64,000 nucleotides of DNA from Erythrobacter crassostreae (GTDB lineage Bacteria; Pseudomonadota; Alphaproteobacteria; Sphingomonadales; Sphingomonadaceae). Numbering within the stretch: position 1 is the stretch's first letter; every line of letters begins with the position of its first letter. This document shows positions 35,259-45,289 of this stretch, piece after piece. The stretch spans positions 1-64,000 of the forward strand of contig NZ_JAGSPC010000003.1 in assembly GCF_019204045.1 (NCBI RefSeq), read 5' to 3'. A program made the translations under genes and the position numbers. The notes under the pieces are model-generated. The model made no database searches. It was not told the DNA's origin and was given only the letters and a program-made list of their open reading frames with translations.

Positions 35259-36275
35259 CTATCCGATCAATGCGGTTAAAACTTGGTCTGGCGGTCTGTG
35301 GCCATCAGCCCAGAAACGGATATTGGCGATGACCTTCTCGCCAGAGGCCTCGCGCCCCTCTGCAGTTGCGCTGCCGATATGTGGCAAGGTCATCACGTTG
35401 GGGTGTCTAAGCAAGCGTTCATCTACATTGGGCTCGTCTGGATAAACATCCAATCCGGCTCCTGCGAGTTTGCCGGCATAAAGAGCTTCTATCAGAGCTT
35501 CCTGGTCGATCAGTTCGCCGCGCGCCGTATTGATGACACTGGCCCCGTCTTTCATTAGGCCAATACGGCGACTATCCAACAGTCCTCGCGTATCGTCTGT
35601 CAGCGGACAGTGAAGCGTTAGAATATCGGCCTGCGCGATGAGCTCATCGACGTCGGCAACACGTTTTACGCTGAGCATTTGTTCAAGCGCAGCGGGAAGC
35701 GGTTTTCTGGTGGAGTAAATCACCTCAAGACCGAATGCGCGTGCACGGTGGGCTACGGCCTGACCGATGCGGCCCATGCCAATAATGCCAAGCGTTTTTC
35801 CGCCCAGTTTGCGGCCAAGGAGCCCTGACGGGGCCCAGCCTGACCACTCCCCCTTACGGACCAGAGCAGTGCCTTCACGAATGCGGCGCGGCACGCCGAT
35901 AATACCTGCCATTGCAATGTCTGCGGTGTCGTTTGTGAAAACGCCGGGCGTGTTCGTGACGAAGATTTTGCGCTTGGCTGCTGCTGCAAGATCAATGTGT
36001 TCAGTGCCCGCACCGAAATTGGCAATCAGCTTTAAGCGTTCGCCTGCAGCCTCGATCATTTCACGATCGATCATGTCCGTCACTGTCGGTACGAGGACAT
36101 CGCAATTTTGCATCGCGGCGATGATCGCATCCCGGCTCATTGGCACGTCTTCGCTGTTTAACGATGCGTCATAGAGCTCGCTCATCCGCATTTCGACGCT
36201 GGGCATTAATTGGCGAGTTACGACCACTGACGGCTTGCCAGATGGGAAATGCGGCGGTGTGTGCGTTGCGGCCAT
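35259..36275 (-). CDS. D-isomer 2-hydroxyacid dehydrogenase (glyoxylate/hydroxypyruvate reductase-like)
   Basis: NAD(P)-dependent dehydrogenase of 338 aa. The Rossmann motif is LGIIGMGRIGQAVAHRARAFGLEV, and the catalytic Arg, Glu and His are in INTARGELID, YPDEPNVD and LPHIGSAT. The substrate-domain IANFGAGTEHID favours the glyoxylate reductase/formate-dehydrogenase-like branch. I chose the ATG at 36275; a 43-residue upstream extension is Arg-rich with no domain. It shares a strand and short gap with amt, perhaps by operon. Confidence 0.85.
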   Translation of the reverse strand: MAATHTPPHFPSGKPSVVVTRQLMPSVEMRMSELYDASLNSEDVPMSRDAIIAAMQNCDVLVPTVTDMIDREMIEAAGERLKLIANFGAGTEHIDLAAAAKRKIFVTNTPGVFTNDTADIAMAGIIGVPRRIREGTALVRKGEWSGWAPSGLLGRKLGGKTLGIIGMGRIGQAVAHRARAFGLEVIYSTRKPLPAALEQMLSVKRVADVDELIAQADILTLHCPLTDDTRGLLDSRRIGLMKDGASVINTARGELIDQEALIEALYAGKLAGAGLDVYPDEPNVDERLLRHPNVMTLPHIGSATAEGREASGEKVIANIRFWADGHRPPDQVLTALIG

Positions 36276-36402
36276 ATGGCGGGCTAAGGCGATTGGGGCA
36301 GGGCGGTCAACCCGCAGGGCACGCCTGCTGCGAACAGTCGTGGAAATCTGTTTACACCTAAGCGACTTGATGCGGGGCGCGTTGCGAGTAATAGTCTCAG
36401 CC

Positions 36403-36888
36403 ATGCTCGCTATCCGCTCCTTTCTCCTTGCTGCTCTTGGTGCGTTGGTCCTGACGGCATTTGCTTCAGAGCAAGCGCAAGCGCAGGACCGCGATGTCCC
36501 GTATTGGACGTCGCTGCGCTATGATGAAGTGCGGATGAGGGTAGGCCCTAGCCGCGAATACAAGATTGATTGGATTTACCGGCGCAAAGGCATGCCTATG
36601 AAGGTGATCCGCCTGCGGGAAGGCTGGCGGCTTGTCGAAGATCCGGAAGGCGAACAGGGTTGGGTTGCGTCCAGCCAACTTACACTGGACCGAGGCGTCT
36701 TGGTCACAGGAGACGGACTCGTCGACCTTCGGGCGGCTCCCGGCGTTACCTCTGCATTACGATGGCGCGCAGAGCCCGGTGTCGTGGCAAAGTTGATAGG
36801 ATGCCGCGAAGATTGGTGCGAGATTAGCGTTACGGGTCGGACCGGATGGGTTCCGGTGCAGCGCCTTTGGGGAACGGGCGAGCCGTAG
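36403..36888 (+). CDS. Secreted SH3-domain protein
   Basis: 161-aa exported protein. A signal peptide (MLAIRSFLLAALGALVLTAF...AQAQ) covers about residues 1-27. Two bacterial SH3-like repeats follow: YDEVRMRVGPSREYKIDWIY...GEQGWV and VDLRAAPGVTSALRWRAEPG...RTGWVPVQRLWG. Such domains often bind peptidoglycan. I chose the ATG at 36403 because it begins the signal peptide. It is divergent from the dehydrogenase and convergent with the thiolase. Confidence 0.8.
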   Translation: MLAIRSFLLAALGALVLTAFASEQAQAQDRDVPYWTSLRYDEVRMRVGPSREYKIDWIYRRKGMPMKVIRLREGWRLVEDPEGEQGWVASSQLTLDRGVLVTGDGLVDLRAAPGVTSALRWRAEPGVVAKLIGCREDWCEISVTGRTGWVPVQRLWGTGEP

Positions 36889-36907
36889 GGCCCGCCCATA
36901 TGCCAAT

Positions 36908-38104
36908 TCAGACAAGCTCGATTGCGACCGCTGTCGCTTCACCGCCGCCGATACAAAGACTGGCGACGCCCTTTGTCTTGCCATGCGATTTGAGTGCGTT
37001 GAGGAGAGTGACGATTATACGCGTGCCCGATGCACCGATTGGATGACCCAAAGCGGTTGCGCCGCCATTTACGTTGATTTTTTCGTGCGGAATTCCGATG
37101 TCACGCATCGCGAACATGGACACGCAAGCGAAAGCTTCGTTCACTTCCCACAGCTCTACATCATCAACGCTCCAGCTCGCGTTTTTGAGTACTTTCTCGA
37201 TTGCACCGACAGGCGCGACCGTGAAGTCTTTGGGCTCGCGCGCATGGGCTGCCATCGCCACGATCTTTGCAACTGGCGTGGCGCCTTTGTGTTTAGCGAC
37301 GCTTTCACGTGTTAGAACCACAGCAGCTGCGCCGTCAGAGATCGAGCTGGACGTTGCGGCGGTAATGGTGCCGTCCTTTGCGAAGGCAGCGCGCAATTGC
37401 GGAATTTTGTCCGGGCGACCACGACCAGGCTGTTCGTCTGTGTCGACAGTGACTTCGCCTTTACGGGTTGAGAATGTGACAGGGACAACCTCGCCAGCAA
37501 ATGCTCCGCTTTCAATTGCGGCATTCGCGCGTCGGAGCGATTCGATCGAATATTCGTCCTGCTCTTCGCGGGTTAGCTGGTATTCGTTAGCGGTGTCCTG
37601 CGCGAAAGTACCCATCGCGCGGCCTTCTTCATAGGCATCTTCGAGGCCATCAAGGAACATATGGTCATAAGTGGTGTCGTGGCCGATGCGCGCGCCAGAG
37701 CGATGCTTTTTAAGAAGGTACGGGGCATTGGTCATGCTTTCCATACCGCCTGCGAGAACGATGTCGGTTGTTCCGCTGGCAAGAGCCTCTGCGCCCATAA
37801 TTACGGTTTGCATGCCTGATCCACAGACCTTGTTCACAGTGGTAGCCTGAACAGATTTCGGCAGGCCGCCTTTGATCACGGCTTGGCGGGCAGGTGCCTG
37901 ACCGAGGCCAGCGGGGAGGACACAGCCCATATAGGCGCGGTCAAAGTCGCCGCCGTCAATGCCCGAACGCTCGACGGCAGCCTTTACAGCAGTAGCGCCT
38001 AAATCCGTTGCCGAGACATCGGAAAACACGCCTTGCATGCCGCCCATGGGGGTGCGGGCATAGGAAAGGATGACGATCGGATCGGCTTCGGAAAATTGCG
38101 GCAT
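36908..38104 (-). CDS. Acetyl-CoA acetyltransferase (thiolase)
   Basis: Thiolase of 398 aa that condenses or cleaves acyl-CoA, most like acetoacetyl-CoA thiolases. The acylated cysteine is in NKVCGSGMQTV near residue 91. The catalytic His is in NVNGGATALGHPIGASG and the second Cys in CIGGGEATAV near the C terminus. It stands alone, divergent from the aldehyde dehydrogenase with 156 bp between starts. Confidence 0.92.
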   Translation of the reverse strand: MPQFSEADPIVILSYARTPMGGMQGVFSDVSATDLGATAVKAAVERSGIDGGDFDRAYMGCVLPAGLGQAPARQAVIKGGLPKSVQATTVNKVCGSGMQTVIMGAEALASGTTDIVLAGGMESMTNAPYLLKKHRSGARIGHDTTYDHMFLDGLEDAYEEGRAMGTFAQDTANEYQLTREEQDEYSIESLRRANAAIESGAFAGEVVPVTFSTRKGEVTVDTDEQPGRGRPDKIPQLRAAFAKDGTITAATSSSISDGAAAVVLTRESVAKHKGATPVAKIVAMAAHAREPKDFTVAPVGAIEKVLKNASWSVDDVELWEVNEAFACVSMFAMRDIGIPHEKINVNGGATALGHPIGASGTRIIVTLLNALKSHGKTKGVASLCIGGGEATAVAIELV

Positions 38105-38260
38105 GCGGATGGCTCCTGAGAAATATCTGTGTTGAGCGCGATGTAATGCTGCGCTGCGACAAGATCAATTGCCATGCTTAGAGACCGCCTGCGCTTGCAT
38201 GGAAGCAAGGTTTCGGCCAACCAGATAGCAAATCAAAACCAATTCCTTCGGAGAGAGCCA

Positions 38261-39691
38261 ATGGCTGATGACCGCCGCCAAGAACAAGAAGCGCTTTTGA
38301 AACGCCAACGTGATGCCTTCACCGCATCGCGTCCTGAATCAATGGCTATGCGCAAAGACCGTATCAAACGCGCAATGGCGCTGCTCAAAGAACACGCAGA
38401 GGAATTCTGCAAAACGATGAGCGCCGATTTCGGCAATCGCGCGATGGAGCAGTCCATGCTGACCGACATTGCTGGCACCGTGGGGGCTGGCAAACATGCG
38501 CTAAAGAATATGGATAAGTGGGCTAAACCTGAAAAACGTCCGGTTCAATTTCCACTCGGTCTGCTCGGCGCGAAAGCGGAAGTCCGCTATGAGCCTAAAG
38601 GTGTCATCGGTATCCTTAGCCCGTGGAACTTCCCGGTGAATCTGGCATTCTCGCCGCTAATGCAGGTTCTGGCTGCAGGCAATCGCGCGATGATCAAGCC
38701 GAGCGAATTCACAGAACGCACCAGCTTGCTGATGGCGGAGTTGGTGGCAGAGTATTTCACGCCCGATGAAGTTGCCGTTGTTACCGGCGGGCCGGAAGTT
38801 GCAGCAGCCTTTACCGAATTGCAATTTGACCATCTTGTTTTCACCGGATCGACCCCGACCGGCCGCTTGGTAATGCAGGCAGCGGCGAAGAATCTCGTGC
38901 CGGTCACCCTTGAACTTGGCGGAAAATCTCCCGTCATCATGGGCCGCAGCGCCGATTTTGAAAAAGCAGGCGAACGCATTGCTCTGGGTAAAATGATGAA
39001 TGCGGGGCAAATCTGTCTGTCGCCGGACTACATGTATGTGCCGGAAGACAAGCAGGACGAGGCCGTCGCTGGCGTTTCCAAAGGTGTGGCCAATCTTTAC
39101 CCGACACTGCTTGAGAATGACGATTACGCTTCGATTGTGTCGGATCGCCATTTTGAGCGCTTGCAAGGCTTGGTCGAGGATGCCCGCGAGCAGGGTGCCG
39201 AAGTGATCGAGGTCAATCCGGGCAACGAAGACTTTGCAAACGCAAACCAGCGCAAGATGCCGCTGAACATCGTCAAGAATGTCACCGATGAAATGAAGGT
39301 TATGCAGGAAGAAATCTTTGGTCCCGTTCTGCCGGTTAAGACTTACAAGGCCATCGATCAGGCTGTGGATTATGTGAACGAACATGATCGTCCGCTAGGG
39401 CTGTATTATTTTGGCGATGACAAGGACGAGCAGGAACGCGTTCTTACTCGCACTATCTCTGGCGGTGTCACAACCAATGATGTGATTTTCCATGTTTCGA
39501 TGGAAGACCTCCCATTCGGCGGCGTTGGCCCGTCGGGTATGGGCAGTTACCATGCGATCGAAGGCTTTCGTGAATTCAGCCACGCACGCGCCGTTTATCA
39601 CCAGCCAAAGATCGACATTGCCAAGCTGGGCGGGTTCAAGCCACCCTATGGTAAGGCGACTGTCAAAGCCGCCGCGACCATGATGAAATAG
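38261..39691 (+). CDS. Coniferyl aldehyde dehydrogenase-like enzyme
   Basis: NAD(P)-dependent aldehyde dehydrogenase of 476 aa. The general base Glu is in LELGGKSPVIM and the catalytic Cys in NAGQICLSPDYM; the cofactor region has GSTPTGRLVM. The Cys environment (QICLSPDY) and the short length resemble coniferyl/fatty aldehyde dehydrogenases. The ATG at 38261 has a purine-rich GAGAGA just upstream. The physiological aldehyde is not evident. Confidence 0.85.
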   Translation: MADDRRQEQEALLKRQRDAFTASRPESMAMRKDRIKRAMALLKEHAEEFCKTMSADFGNRAMEQSMLTDIAGTVGAGKHALKNMDKWAKPEKRPVQFPLGLLGAKAEVRYEPKGVIGILSPWNFPVNLAFSPLMQVLAAGNRAMIKPSEFTERTSLLMAELVAEYFTPDEVAVVTGGPEVAAAFTELQFDHLVFTGSTPTGRLVMQAAAKNLVPVTLELGGKSPVIMGRSADFEKAGERIALGKMMNAGQICLSPDYMYVPEDKQDEAVAGVSKGVANLYPTLLENDDYASIVSDRHFERLQGLVEDAREQGAEVIEVNPGNEDFANANQRKMPLNIVKNVTDEMKVMQEEIFGPVLPVKTYKAIDQAVDYVNEHDRPLGLYYFGDDKDEQERVLTRTISGGVTTNDVIFHVSMEDLPFGGVGPSGMGSYHAIEGFREFSHARAVYHQPKIDIAKLGGFKPPYGKATVKAAATMMK

Positions 39692-39767
39692 GGGTTTTCG
39701 CGCATGAGCCGCCTCCAATGCGGGGGGTGTTCGATTTTCTGCAACAGGAATACCCAGATTTGCCCGA

Positions 39768-39794
39768 GTCGCGGTCTTGCGCGGCGCAAGCGAC
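39768..39794. promoter_or_regulatory. Palindrome upstream of the complex I operon
   Basis: CTTGCGC (39776-39782) and GCGCAAG (39784-39790) are perfect 7-bp arms around one G. Outer bases GTCG (39768-39771) and CGAC (39791-39794) extend it with a 4-nt bulge. It lies 34-60 bp before nuoA in the only gap available for a nuo promoter. It could be an operator or a leader hairpin; no T-tract follows, so a terminator for the upstream gene is less likely. Confidence 0.45.
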
Positions 39795-39828
39795 ACGCCT
39801 AGACGCGGGCGCTAGGGATTAATCAGAT

Positions 39829-40215
39829 TTGGACATCGCTGTGATCGACCTCAGCCAGTATCTACCGATACTGATATTCATCTTCATCGCATTCGGGCTT
39901 TCAGTGCTCTTTGTGTTCCTGCCCATGGGCGTTTCACGGCTGACAGGCTCGCACAATCCAGACGCTGAAAAGCTCAGCGAATATGAGTGCGGCTTTCCCG
40001 CATTCGAGGACGCGCGCAGCCAGTTTGATGTGCGATTCTATCTGGTCGCGATCAGCTTTATTATCTTCGACCTCGAAGCTGCCTTCCTGTTCCCTTGGGC
40101 AGTCAGCTTGGGTGAGACCCAGTGGGTCGGATGGATCGGTATGATGACGTTCCTGTTCATCCTAGCAGTCGGCCTTGCTTACGAATGGAAGAAAGGGGCG
40201 TTGGACTGGGAATGA
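39829..40215 (+). CDS. nuoA: NADH-quinone oxidoreductase subunit A
   Basis: Complex I membrane subunit of about 128 aa with three helices. The conserved loop is [29 protein letters not shown]. Two starts are possible: TTG at 39829, with AGGGA about 10 nt upstream, or GTG at 39841, which gives the usual [13 protein letters not shown] terminus. It overlaps nuoB (ATGA) and opens a 14-subunit operon. Confidence 0.92.
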   Translation: MDIAVIDLSQYLPILIFIFIAFGLSVLFVFLPMGVSRLTGSHNPDAEKLSEYECGFPAFEDARSQFDVRFYLVAISFIIFDLEAAFLFPWAVSLGETQWVGWIGMMTFLFILAVGLAYEWKKGALDWE

Positions 40216-40817
40216 CAGGCTCTTCGAACAATACAATCATCACTCCGCCAACCGTGCCGATCAGCGCGAGCGAAGCGGCTATGACCATGCCGACAGCCAA
40301 GGGCGGCGAAATCAAGCAGCCCGATGCGGATTATTTTAAAGCGCTCCAAACTGAGGTGAGTGACAAGGGTTTCCTCGTCACCTCCACAGAGGACGTGTTC
40401 CAGTGGGCGCGTACGGGCTCGCTTTGGTGGATGACGTTTGGCCTAGCATGCTGCGCGGTGGAGATGATCCACGCCAACATGCCGCGTTACGATATGGAAC
40501 GTTTCGGCGCAGCTCCTCGTGCATCACCGCGTCAGTCTGACCTGATGATTGTTGCGGGCACACTCTGCAACAAGATGGCGCCGGCGCTGCGCAAGGTTTA
40601 CGATCAAATGTCTGATCCGAAATATGTGATCAGCATGGGAAGCTGCGCCAATGGGGGCGGCTACTATCACTATTCCTACAGCGTAGTTCGCGGCTGCGAC
40701 CGGATTGTGCCGGTCGACATCTACGTTCCCGGTTGCCCTCCGACTGCCGAAGCGCTGCTTTATGGCGTAATGCAATTGCAGCGGAAAATTCGCCGCGCTG
40801 GGACGATTGAGCGCTAA
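40212..40817 (+). CDS. nuoB: NADH-quinone oxidoreductase subunit B
   Basis: Complex I subunit carrying the N2 [4Fe-4S] cluster, 201 aa. The ligands are visible in [21 protein letters not shown] and the later MGSCANGGG and [14 protein letters not shown]. An N-terminal extension of about 40 residues precedes the conserved core. The ATG overlaps the nuoA stop. Confidence 0.95.
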   Translation: MTGSSNNTIITPPTVPISASEAAMTMPTAKGGEIKQPDADYFKALQTEVSDKGFLVTSTEDVFQWARTGSLWWMTFGLACCAVEMIHANMPRYDMERFGAAPRASPRQSDLMIVAGTLCNKMAPALRKVYDQMSDPKYVISMGSCANGGGYYHYSYSVVRGCDRIVPVDIYVPGCPPTAEALLYGVMQLQRKIRRAGTIER

Positions 40818-40818
40818 G

Positions 40819-41592
40819 ATGGCTGTTGTGCATTCCGCCCCGAAATTCGCCTCTAATGAAGGCGTTATCGCTGAGCTGAGCGAAAGCATCAGCATCTGGC
40901 TCTTATCAGCGAGTGAAAAGCACGGCGAAGTTATTTTCACGGTGCAACGCGACGCGATTGAAGATGTGCTGCGCATTCTGCGTGACGATCACAAATATCA
41001 GCAAATGATGGAAATCGCGGGCGCCGACTATCCGGACCGCGCCGAGCGTTTTGAAGTCGTCTACATGCTCCTGTCGCTCACGAAAAACCACCGAATCATG
41101 GTGAAATGTTCCACCGATGAGAACACACCGGTTCCGACGGTCACAACGCTTTGGCCCAACGCTGGTTGGTTGGAACGTGAAGTGTTCGACATGTACGGTG
41201 TGACATTCGCAGGCAACAAAGACCTTCGCCGCATTCTGACCGATTACGGTTTCGAAGGGCATCCTTTCCGCAAAGATTTCCCGATGACTGGCTATACCGA
41301 GCTGCGTTATTCCGAGGAGGAAAAGCGGGTAGTGTATGAGCCGGTCGAACTGCCGCAGGATATGCGCACATTCGACTTCCTCAGCCCATGGGAGGGCTCC
41401 GATTATGTCCTGCCCGGCGATGAAAAAGCCGACGGTCCACCTGACGTGGACAAGCCCAAAACTACCGAAAAACCTGCGGACACGGGCGCTGGTGAGGAAG
41501 CCGAAGAACTCGCCGAAGAGGGGACAGAAGCTGTCCCCCCTAACATGGTTGAAGTCGAAATCACCGATGAGAAAGAGGAGGGCGGAGCATGA
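40819..41592 (+). CDS. nuoC: NADH-quinone oxidoreductase subunit C
   Basis: 30-kDa-type peripheral arm subunit of 257 aa. The family signature is [37 protein letters not shown]. After DFLSPWEG it carries an extra acidic tail of about 60 residues ([16 protein letters not shown]...), longer than the E. coli domain. It is not fused to NuoD. The ATG at 40819 follows the nuoB stop by 1 nt; an in-frame TTG at 40807 is less likely. Confidence 0.93.
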   Translation: MAVVHSAPKFASNEGVIAELSESISIWLLSASEKHGEVIFTVQRDAIEDVLRILRDDHKYQQMMEIAGADYPDRAERFEVVYMLLSLTKNHRIMVKCSTDENTPVPTVTTLWPNAGWLEREVFDMYGVTFAGNKDLRRILTDYGFEGHPFRKDFPMTGYTELRYSEEEKRVVYEPVELPQDMRTFDFLSPWEGSDYVLPGDEKADGPPDVDKPKTTEKPADTGAGEEAEELAEEGTEAVPPNMVEVEITDEKEEGGA

Positions 41593-42806
41593 CCGGCGGT
41601 ATGCAAATCGAAGAATCGCCCACCACTGACGGCGAAGTCATCTCCAATTACACGATCAACTTTGGTCCTCAGCATCCGGCTGCGCACGGCGTTTTGCGCA
41701 TGGTGATGGAGCTGGATGGCGAAGTGATTGAACGGATCGACCCGCATATCGGCCTGCTTCACCGCGGCACCGAAAAGCTGATCGAGCAAAAGACGTATTT
41801 GCAAGCGCTGCCTTATTTTGACCGGCTCGATTACTGTTCGCCGCTGTGTCAGGAGCATTCTTATGTGCTCGCGATAGAGAAGCTACTGAACCTCGAAGTG
41901 CCGGAGCGCGCGCAATATCTGCGCGTGTTGTTCGCCGAGCTAACCCGTATCTCGAACCACATGCTCAATATGGGCGCGCATGTTCTGGACGTCGGTGCGT
42001 TCACGCCGAACCTGTGGATCATGGATCTGCGCGAAGATTGTATGAACTTTTTCGAGCGGGCTTCGGGCGCGCGCATGCACTCGGCATGGTTCCGTCCGGG
42101 CGGCGTGCATCAGGATGTGCCGGAAAAGCTGCTCGTTGACATCGGTGACTGGCTCGACAACCGATTCTTCCAGCTATTCGACGACGCGATGAGCCTCGTT
42201 ATAGACAACCGCATCTTCAAGCAGCGAAACGTCGACATCGCCGTGGTTAGCCGCGATGATGCCGTCGCTTGGGGTTTTAGCGGCCCGATGATCCGCGCAG
42301 CGGGCATTCCGTGGGACTTGCGCAAATCGCAGCCTTACGATGTGTATGACCGGATGGAATTCGATATTCCTGTCGGCACCAACTCCGATTGCTATGACCG
42401 CTTTATGGTCCGCGTGCAGGAAATTCGCGAGAGCGCGAAGATTATCAAGCAGTGCATCGCCCAAATGCCCCAAGGCCCAATTGCGAGCGACGATGGCAAG
42501 GTTTCCCCGCCAAAACGCGGCGAGATGAAGCAGTCGATGGAAAGCCTGATCCACCACTTTAAGCTCTACACAGAGGGCTTCCACGTGCCCGAAGGCGAAG
42601 TCTACGTCGCAACCGAAAGCCCTAAGGGCGAGTTCGGCGTGTATCTTGTGAGTGACGGCAGCAACAAACCATATCGCTGCAAAATCCGCCCAACCGCGTT
42701 TTCACATCTTCAAGCGATGGATTTCATGAGCAAAGGGCATATGCTGCCCGATGCAACCGCCATTCTCGGCGCGATTGATGTTGTGTTCGGGGAGTGTGAC
42801 CGGTGA
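41589..42806 (+). CDS. nuoD: NADH-quinone oxidoreductase subunit D
   Basis: 49-kDa-type subunit of 405 aa that helps form the quinone site. The conserved [39 protein letters not shown] and C-terminal [29 protein letters not shown] are all present. The start overlaps nuoC (ATGA). It is followed not by nuoE but by a small membrane protein gene. Confidence 0.95.
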   Translation: MTGGMQIEESPTTDGEVISNYTINFGPQHPAAHGVLRMVMELDGEVIERIDPHIGLLHRGTEKLIEQKTYLQALPYFDRLDYCSPLCQEHSYVLAIEKLLNLEVPERAQYLRVLFAELTRISNHMLNMGAHVLDVGAFTPNLWIMDLREDCMNFFERASGARMHSAWFRPGGVHQDVPEKLLVDIGDWLDNRFFQLFDDAMSLVIDNRIFKQRNVDIAVVSRDDAVAWGFSGPMIRAAGIPWDLRKSQPYDVYDRMEFDIPVGTNSDCYDRFMVRVQEIRESAKIIKQCIAQMPQGPIASDDGKVSPPKRGEMKQSMESLIHHFKLYTEGFHVPEGEVYVATESPKGEFGVYLVSDGSNKPYRCKIRPTAFSHLQAMDFMSKGHMLPDATAILGAIDVVFGECDR

Positions 42807-42994
42807 CCTACATTAAGAATGTCCTCGCTTCAGTTTTTATCGGCGTTGTCGCGTATTTTATGGTGGTGATAGCTTTGATCGCACTTGGCTTTGCCGACGT
42901 GTCGATCGCGAAACCAATTGCGATCATATTTACCTTAGCCGTCGCAGTTGCCTTTGTGATTAGTCAGAAAGCGGAAGGGCAAACCAATGGCTGA
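42803..42994 (+). CDS. Small two-helix membrane protein in the nuo operon
   Basis: 63-aa protein with hydrophobic segments at about residues 7-30 and 35-55 and a short polar tail ([10 protein letters not shown]). It starts at a GTG that overlaps the nuoD stop and ends inside the nuoE start, so it is translated within the operon. I do not recognise a family. It may be a complex I accessory or assembly protein, which is inference from position only. Confidence 0.6.
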   Translation: MTYIKNVLASVFIGVVAYFMVVIALIALGFADVSIAKPIAIIFTLAVAVAFVISQKAEGQTNG

Positions 42995-43655
42995 TCGTAC
43001 ACCCGCACCCGACACGCCTGAGCTCCGCGAACGCTGGGGGTCTTTTGCTTGGTCAAAAGCCAACAAGAAGACGGCTGACTACCATATCGCCAAATACCCC
43101 GATGGTCGTCAGAAATCGGCGGTGATGCCGCTGCTCGATTTGGCTCAGCGTCAGGTTGGCGAAGAAACCGATACGCAAGGCTGGTTGCCGCTGCCGGTGA
43201 TTGAATATGTCGCCGCTTATATCGATGTGCCAGTGATCCGCGTGCTCGAAGTTGCGACATTCTATTTCATGTACAACATGAAGCCGGTCGGGAAATACCA
43301 TGTGCAGGTCTGCGGCACCACGCCATGCATGCTGCGCGGGTCCGATGACATTATCAGCGCATGCAAATCGCGCGGTATGAAAATGGGCCATGTCTCCGAA
43401 GACGGCCTTTGGACGCTGACCGAAGTCGAATGCATGGGCAATTGCGCAACCGCGCCGATGGTTCAGATCAACGACGACAATTACGAAGACCTGACGGTTG
43501 AGCGGCTCGATGCCGTGCTCGACGCACTCGCCAAGGGTGACACGCCCAAATCCGGCACTCAGGAGCCAGGTCGTCACACATCCGAGCCAAAGAACGGTGC
43601 AACCACTCTCAGAGAGATGGTCGATGCGAACCACGATTATCGGGGCGAGTATTGA
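42987..43655 (+). CDS. nuoE: NADH-quinone oxidoreductase subunit E
   Basis: 24-kDa-type subunit of 222 aa with the N1a [2Fe-2S] cluster. Ligands are in QVCGTTPCMLRG and VECMGNCATAPMVQIN. The last 40 residues after the thioredoxin-like fold are a polar extension. The start overlaps the preceding small membrane protein gene by 8 nt. Confidence 0.95.
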   Translation: MADRTPAPDTPELRERWGSFAWSKANKKTADYHIAKYPDGRQKSAVMPLLDLAQRQVGEETDTQGWLPLPVIEYVAAYIDVPVIRVLEVATFYFMYNMKPVGKYHVQVCGTTPCMLRGSDDIISACKSRGMKMGHVSEDGLWTLTEVECMGNCATAPMVQINDDNYEDLTVERLDAVLDALAKGDTPKSGTQEPGRHTSEPKNGATTLREMVDANHDYRGEY

Positions 43656-43822
43656 TGCCAGAAAAGAGAGACAACAAGGCCATCGGCATTACGTTCGTGC
43701 TCGCCGGTCTGGGCGTAATTCTTTCGCTTGGCCTCACCGTTGGTTGGGTGTTCGCCCCTGCAGGTGCAGCGTTGGCGATTGTTGGCCTCGTCTATCTTAC
43801 TCAAAACGGAGAGAGCGAATGA
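43655..43822 (+). CDS. Small two-helix membrane protein in the nuo operon
   Basis: 55-aa protein, MPEKRDNKAIG followed by two hydrophobic segments (about 10-30 and 32-50) and the tail TQNGESE. Its ATG overlaps the nuoE stop by 1 nt and its stop overlaps the next start (ATGA), a tight coupling that supports real translation. No family is recognised. Confidence 0.55.
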   Translation: MPEKRDNKAIGITFVLAGLGVILSLGLTVGWVFAPAGAALAIVGLVYLTQNGESE

Positions 43823-44007
43823 ATAGCAGCGTTCTCATTCTAGCTATCGCGGGCCTATTCTGCTTTTTCGCTGGCGCATATCTTGCTGCCACGAACGACA
43901 ATCGAACCACGGGTATTGTGCTGATGAGTATGGGCCTGCTGTTCCAGGTCGTTTGCCTGCGCCAATTGAAAATGAACAAGACGAAGGATGACGGCGATGC
44001 TGGCTGA
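43819..44007 (+). CDS. Small two-helix membrane protein in the nuo operon
   Basis: 62-aa protein with hydrophobic segments at about residues 3-23 and 31-48 (containing FCFFAG and LLFQVVC) and a Lys/Asp-rich tail. It overlaps the previous small gene by 4 nt and runs 11 nt into nuoF. No family is recognised; it is not evidently homologous to the other two small proteins, though the layout is the same. Confidence 0.55.
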   Translation: MNSSVLILAIAGLFCFFAGAYLAATNDNRTTGIVLMSMGLLFQVVCLRQLKMNKTKDDGDAG

Positions 44008-45289
44008 TAAGGACCGCATCTTCACCAATCTCTACGGTTTTCAGGATTGGGGCCTGAAGGCGGCGCAAAGACGCGGCGATTGGGATGGCACGAAAGCTCT
44101 GATCGAGCGCGGCAATGAAGCGATCATCGAAGAGATGAAAGCATCCGGCCTGCGCGGACGGGGCGGGGCCGGCTTTCCCACGGGCCTCAAATGGTCATTC
44201 ATGCCGAAAAGCTCAGCTGATGGCCGCCCAAGCTTTCTTGTCATCAACGCCGATGAATCCGAACCTGGGTCGTGCAAAGACCGCGAGATCATTCGCCACG
44301 ATCCGCATAAGCTGATCGAAGGTGCGCTTGTGGCCGGTTTCGCTATGCGTGCGCGGGCGGCCTACATCTACATTCGCGGCGAATATATTCGCGAAGCCGA
44401 AACGCTTCAGAAGGCAATCGACGAAGCCTATGACGCAGGCCTGATTGGCAAGAATGCATCGGGCACTGGATATGACTTTGACGTGTTCATGCACCGCGGT
44501 GCAGGCGCGTATATTTGCGGTGAAGAAACCGCGATGATTGAAAGCCTTGAAGGCAAAAAGGGCCAGCCTCGGCTTAAGCCTCCATTCCCTGCGGGCGCGG
44601 GACTCTATGGATGCCCGACCACGGTCAACAATGTCGAAAGCATCGCGGTTGTTCCGACAATCCTGCGGCGCGGCGCATCGTGGTTCAGCAGCTTCGGGCG
44701 CGAAGGCAATCACGGTACGAAGCTATTCCAGATCAGCGGTCATGTCGAACAGCCATGCGTTGTCGAAGAAGAGATGAGCATCCCGTTCCGCGAGCTGATC
44801 GAGAAGCATTGCGGTGGCATCACCGGCGGATGGGACAATCTTCTCGCGGTGATCCCAGGCGGCTCTTCTGTTCCGCTCGTCCCGGCCGAGCAGATTATGG
44901 ACGCGCCGATGGACTTTGACGGGCTGAAAGACCTTGGCTCAGGGCTTGGCACAGCGGCTGTCATTGTCATGGACAAGTCGACCGACATCGTTCGCGCGAT
45001 CAGCCGTCTTTCCTACTTCTATAAGCACGAAAGCTGCGGCCAATGTACGCCGTGCCGTGAAGGCACAGGGTGGATGTGGCGCATGATGGAGCGCCTGCGC
45101 ACCGGCGATGCCGCAATCGAAGAAATCGATATGCTGCACGAAGTGACCAAGCAGGTCGAAGGTCACACGATCTGTGCGCTCGGCGATGCGGCGGCGTGGC
45201 CAATCCAAGGTTTGATCCGTCACTTCCGTCCAGAGCTTGAGAAGCGTATTCACGAGCACAACGCACAGTTTGCGGAGGCGGCCGAGTGA
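43997..45289 (+). CDS. nuoF: NADH-quinone oxidoreductase subunit F
   Basis: 51-kDa-type subunit of 430 aa, the NADH- and FMN-binding subunit with cluster N3. The NADH/FMN glycine-rich site is [30 protein letters not shown] is intact, and the [4Fe-4S] ligands are in [13 protein letters not shown] chose the ATG at 43997 because AAGGA lies 8 nt upstream; an ATG at 43988 is also in frame. Confidence 0.95.
   Translation: MLADKDRIFTNLYGFQDWGLKAAQRRGDWDGTKALIERGNEAIIEEMKASGLRGRGGAGFPTGLKWSFMPKSSADGRPSFLVINADESEPGSCKDREIIRHDPHKLIEGALVAGFAMRARAAYIYIRGEYIREAETLQKAIDEAYDAGLIGKNASGTGYDFDVFMHRGAGAYICGEETAMIESLEGKKGQPRLKPPFPAGAGLYGCPTTVNNVESIAVVPTILRRGASWFSSFGREGNHGTKLFQISGHVEQPCVVEEEMSIPFRELIEKHCGGITGGWDNLLAVIPGGSSVPLVPAEQIMDAPMDFDGLKDLGSGLGTAAVIVMDKSTDIVRAISRLSYFYKHESCGQCTPCREGTGWMWRMMERLRTGDAAIEEIDMLHEVTKQVEGHTICALGDAAAWPIQGLIRHFRPELEKRIHEHNAQFAEAAE

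Noticed and set aside
36875..36897. GC-rich inverted repeats between the SH3 gene and the thiolase gene
   Set aside because: Arms of 5 bp pair in two competing ways and there is no T-tract, so a terminator call is not supported.
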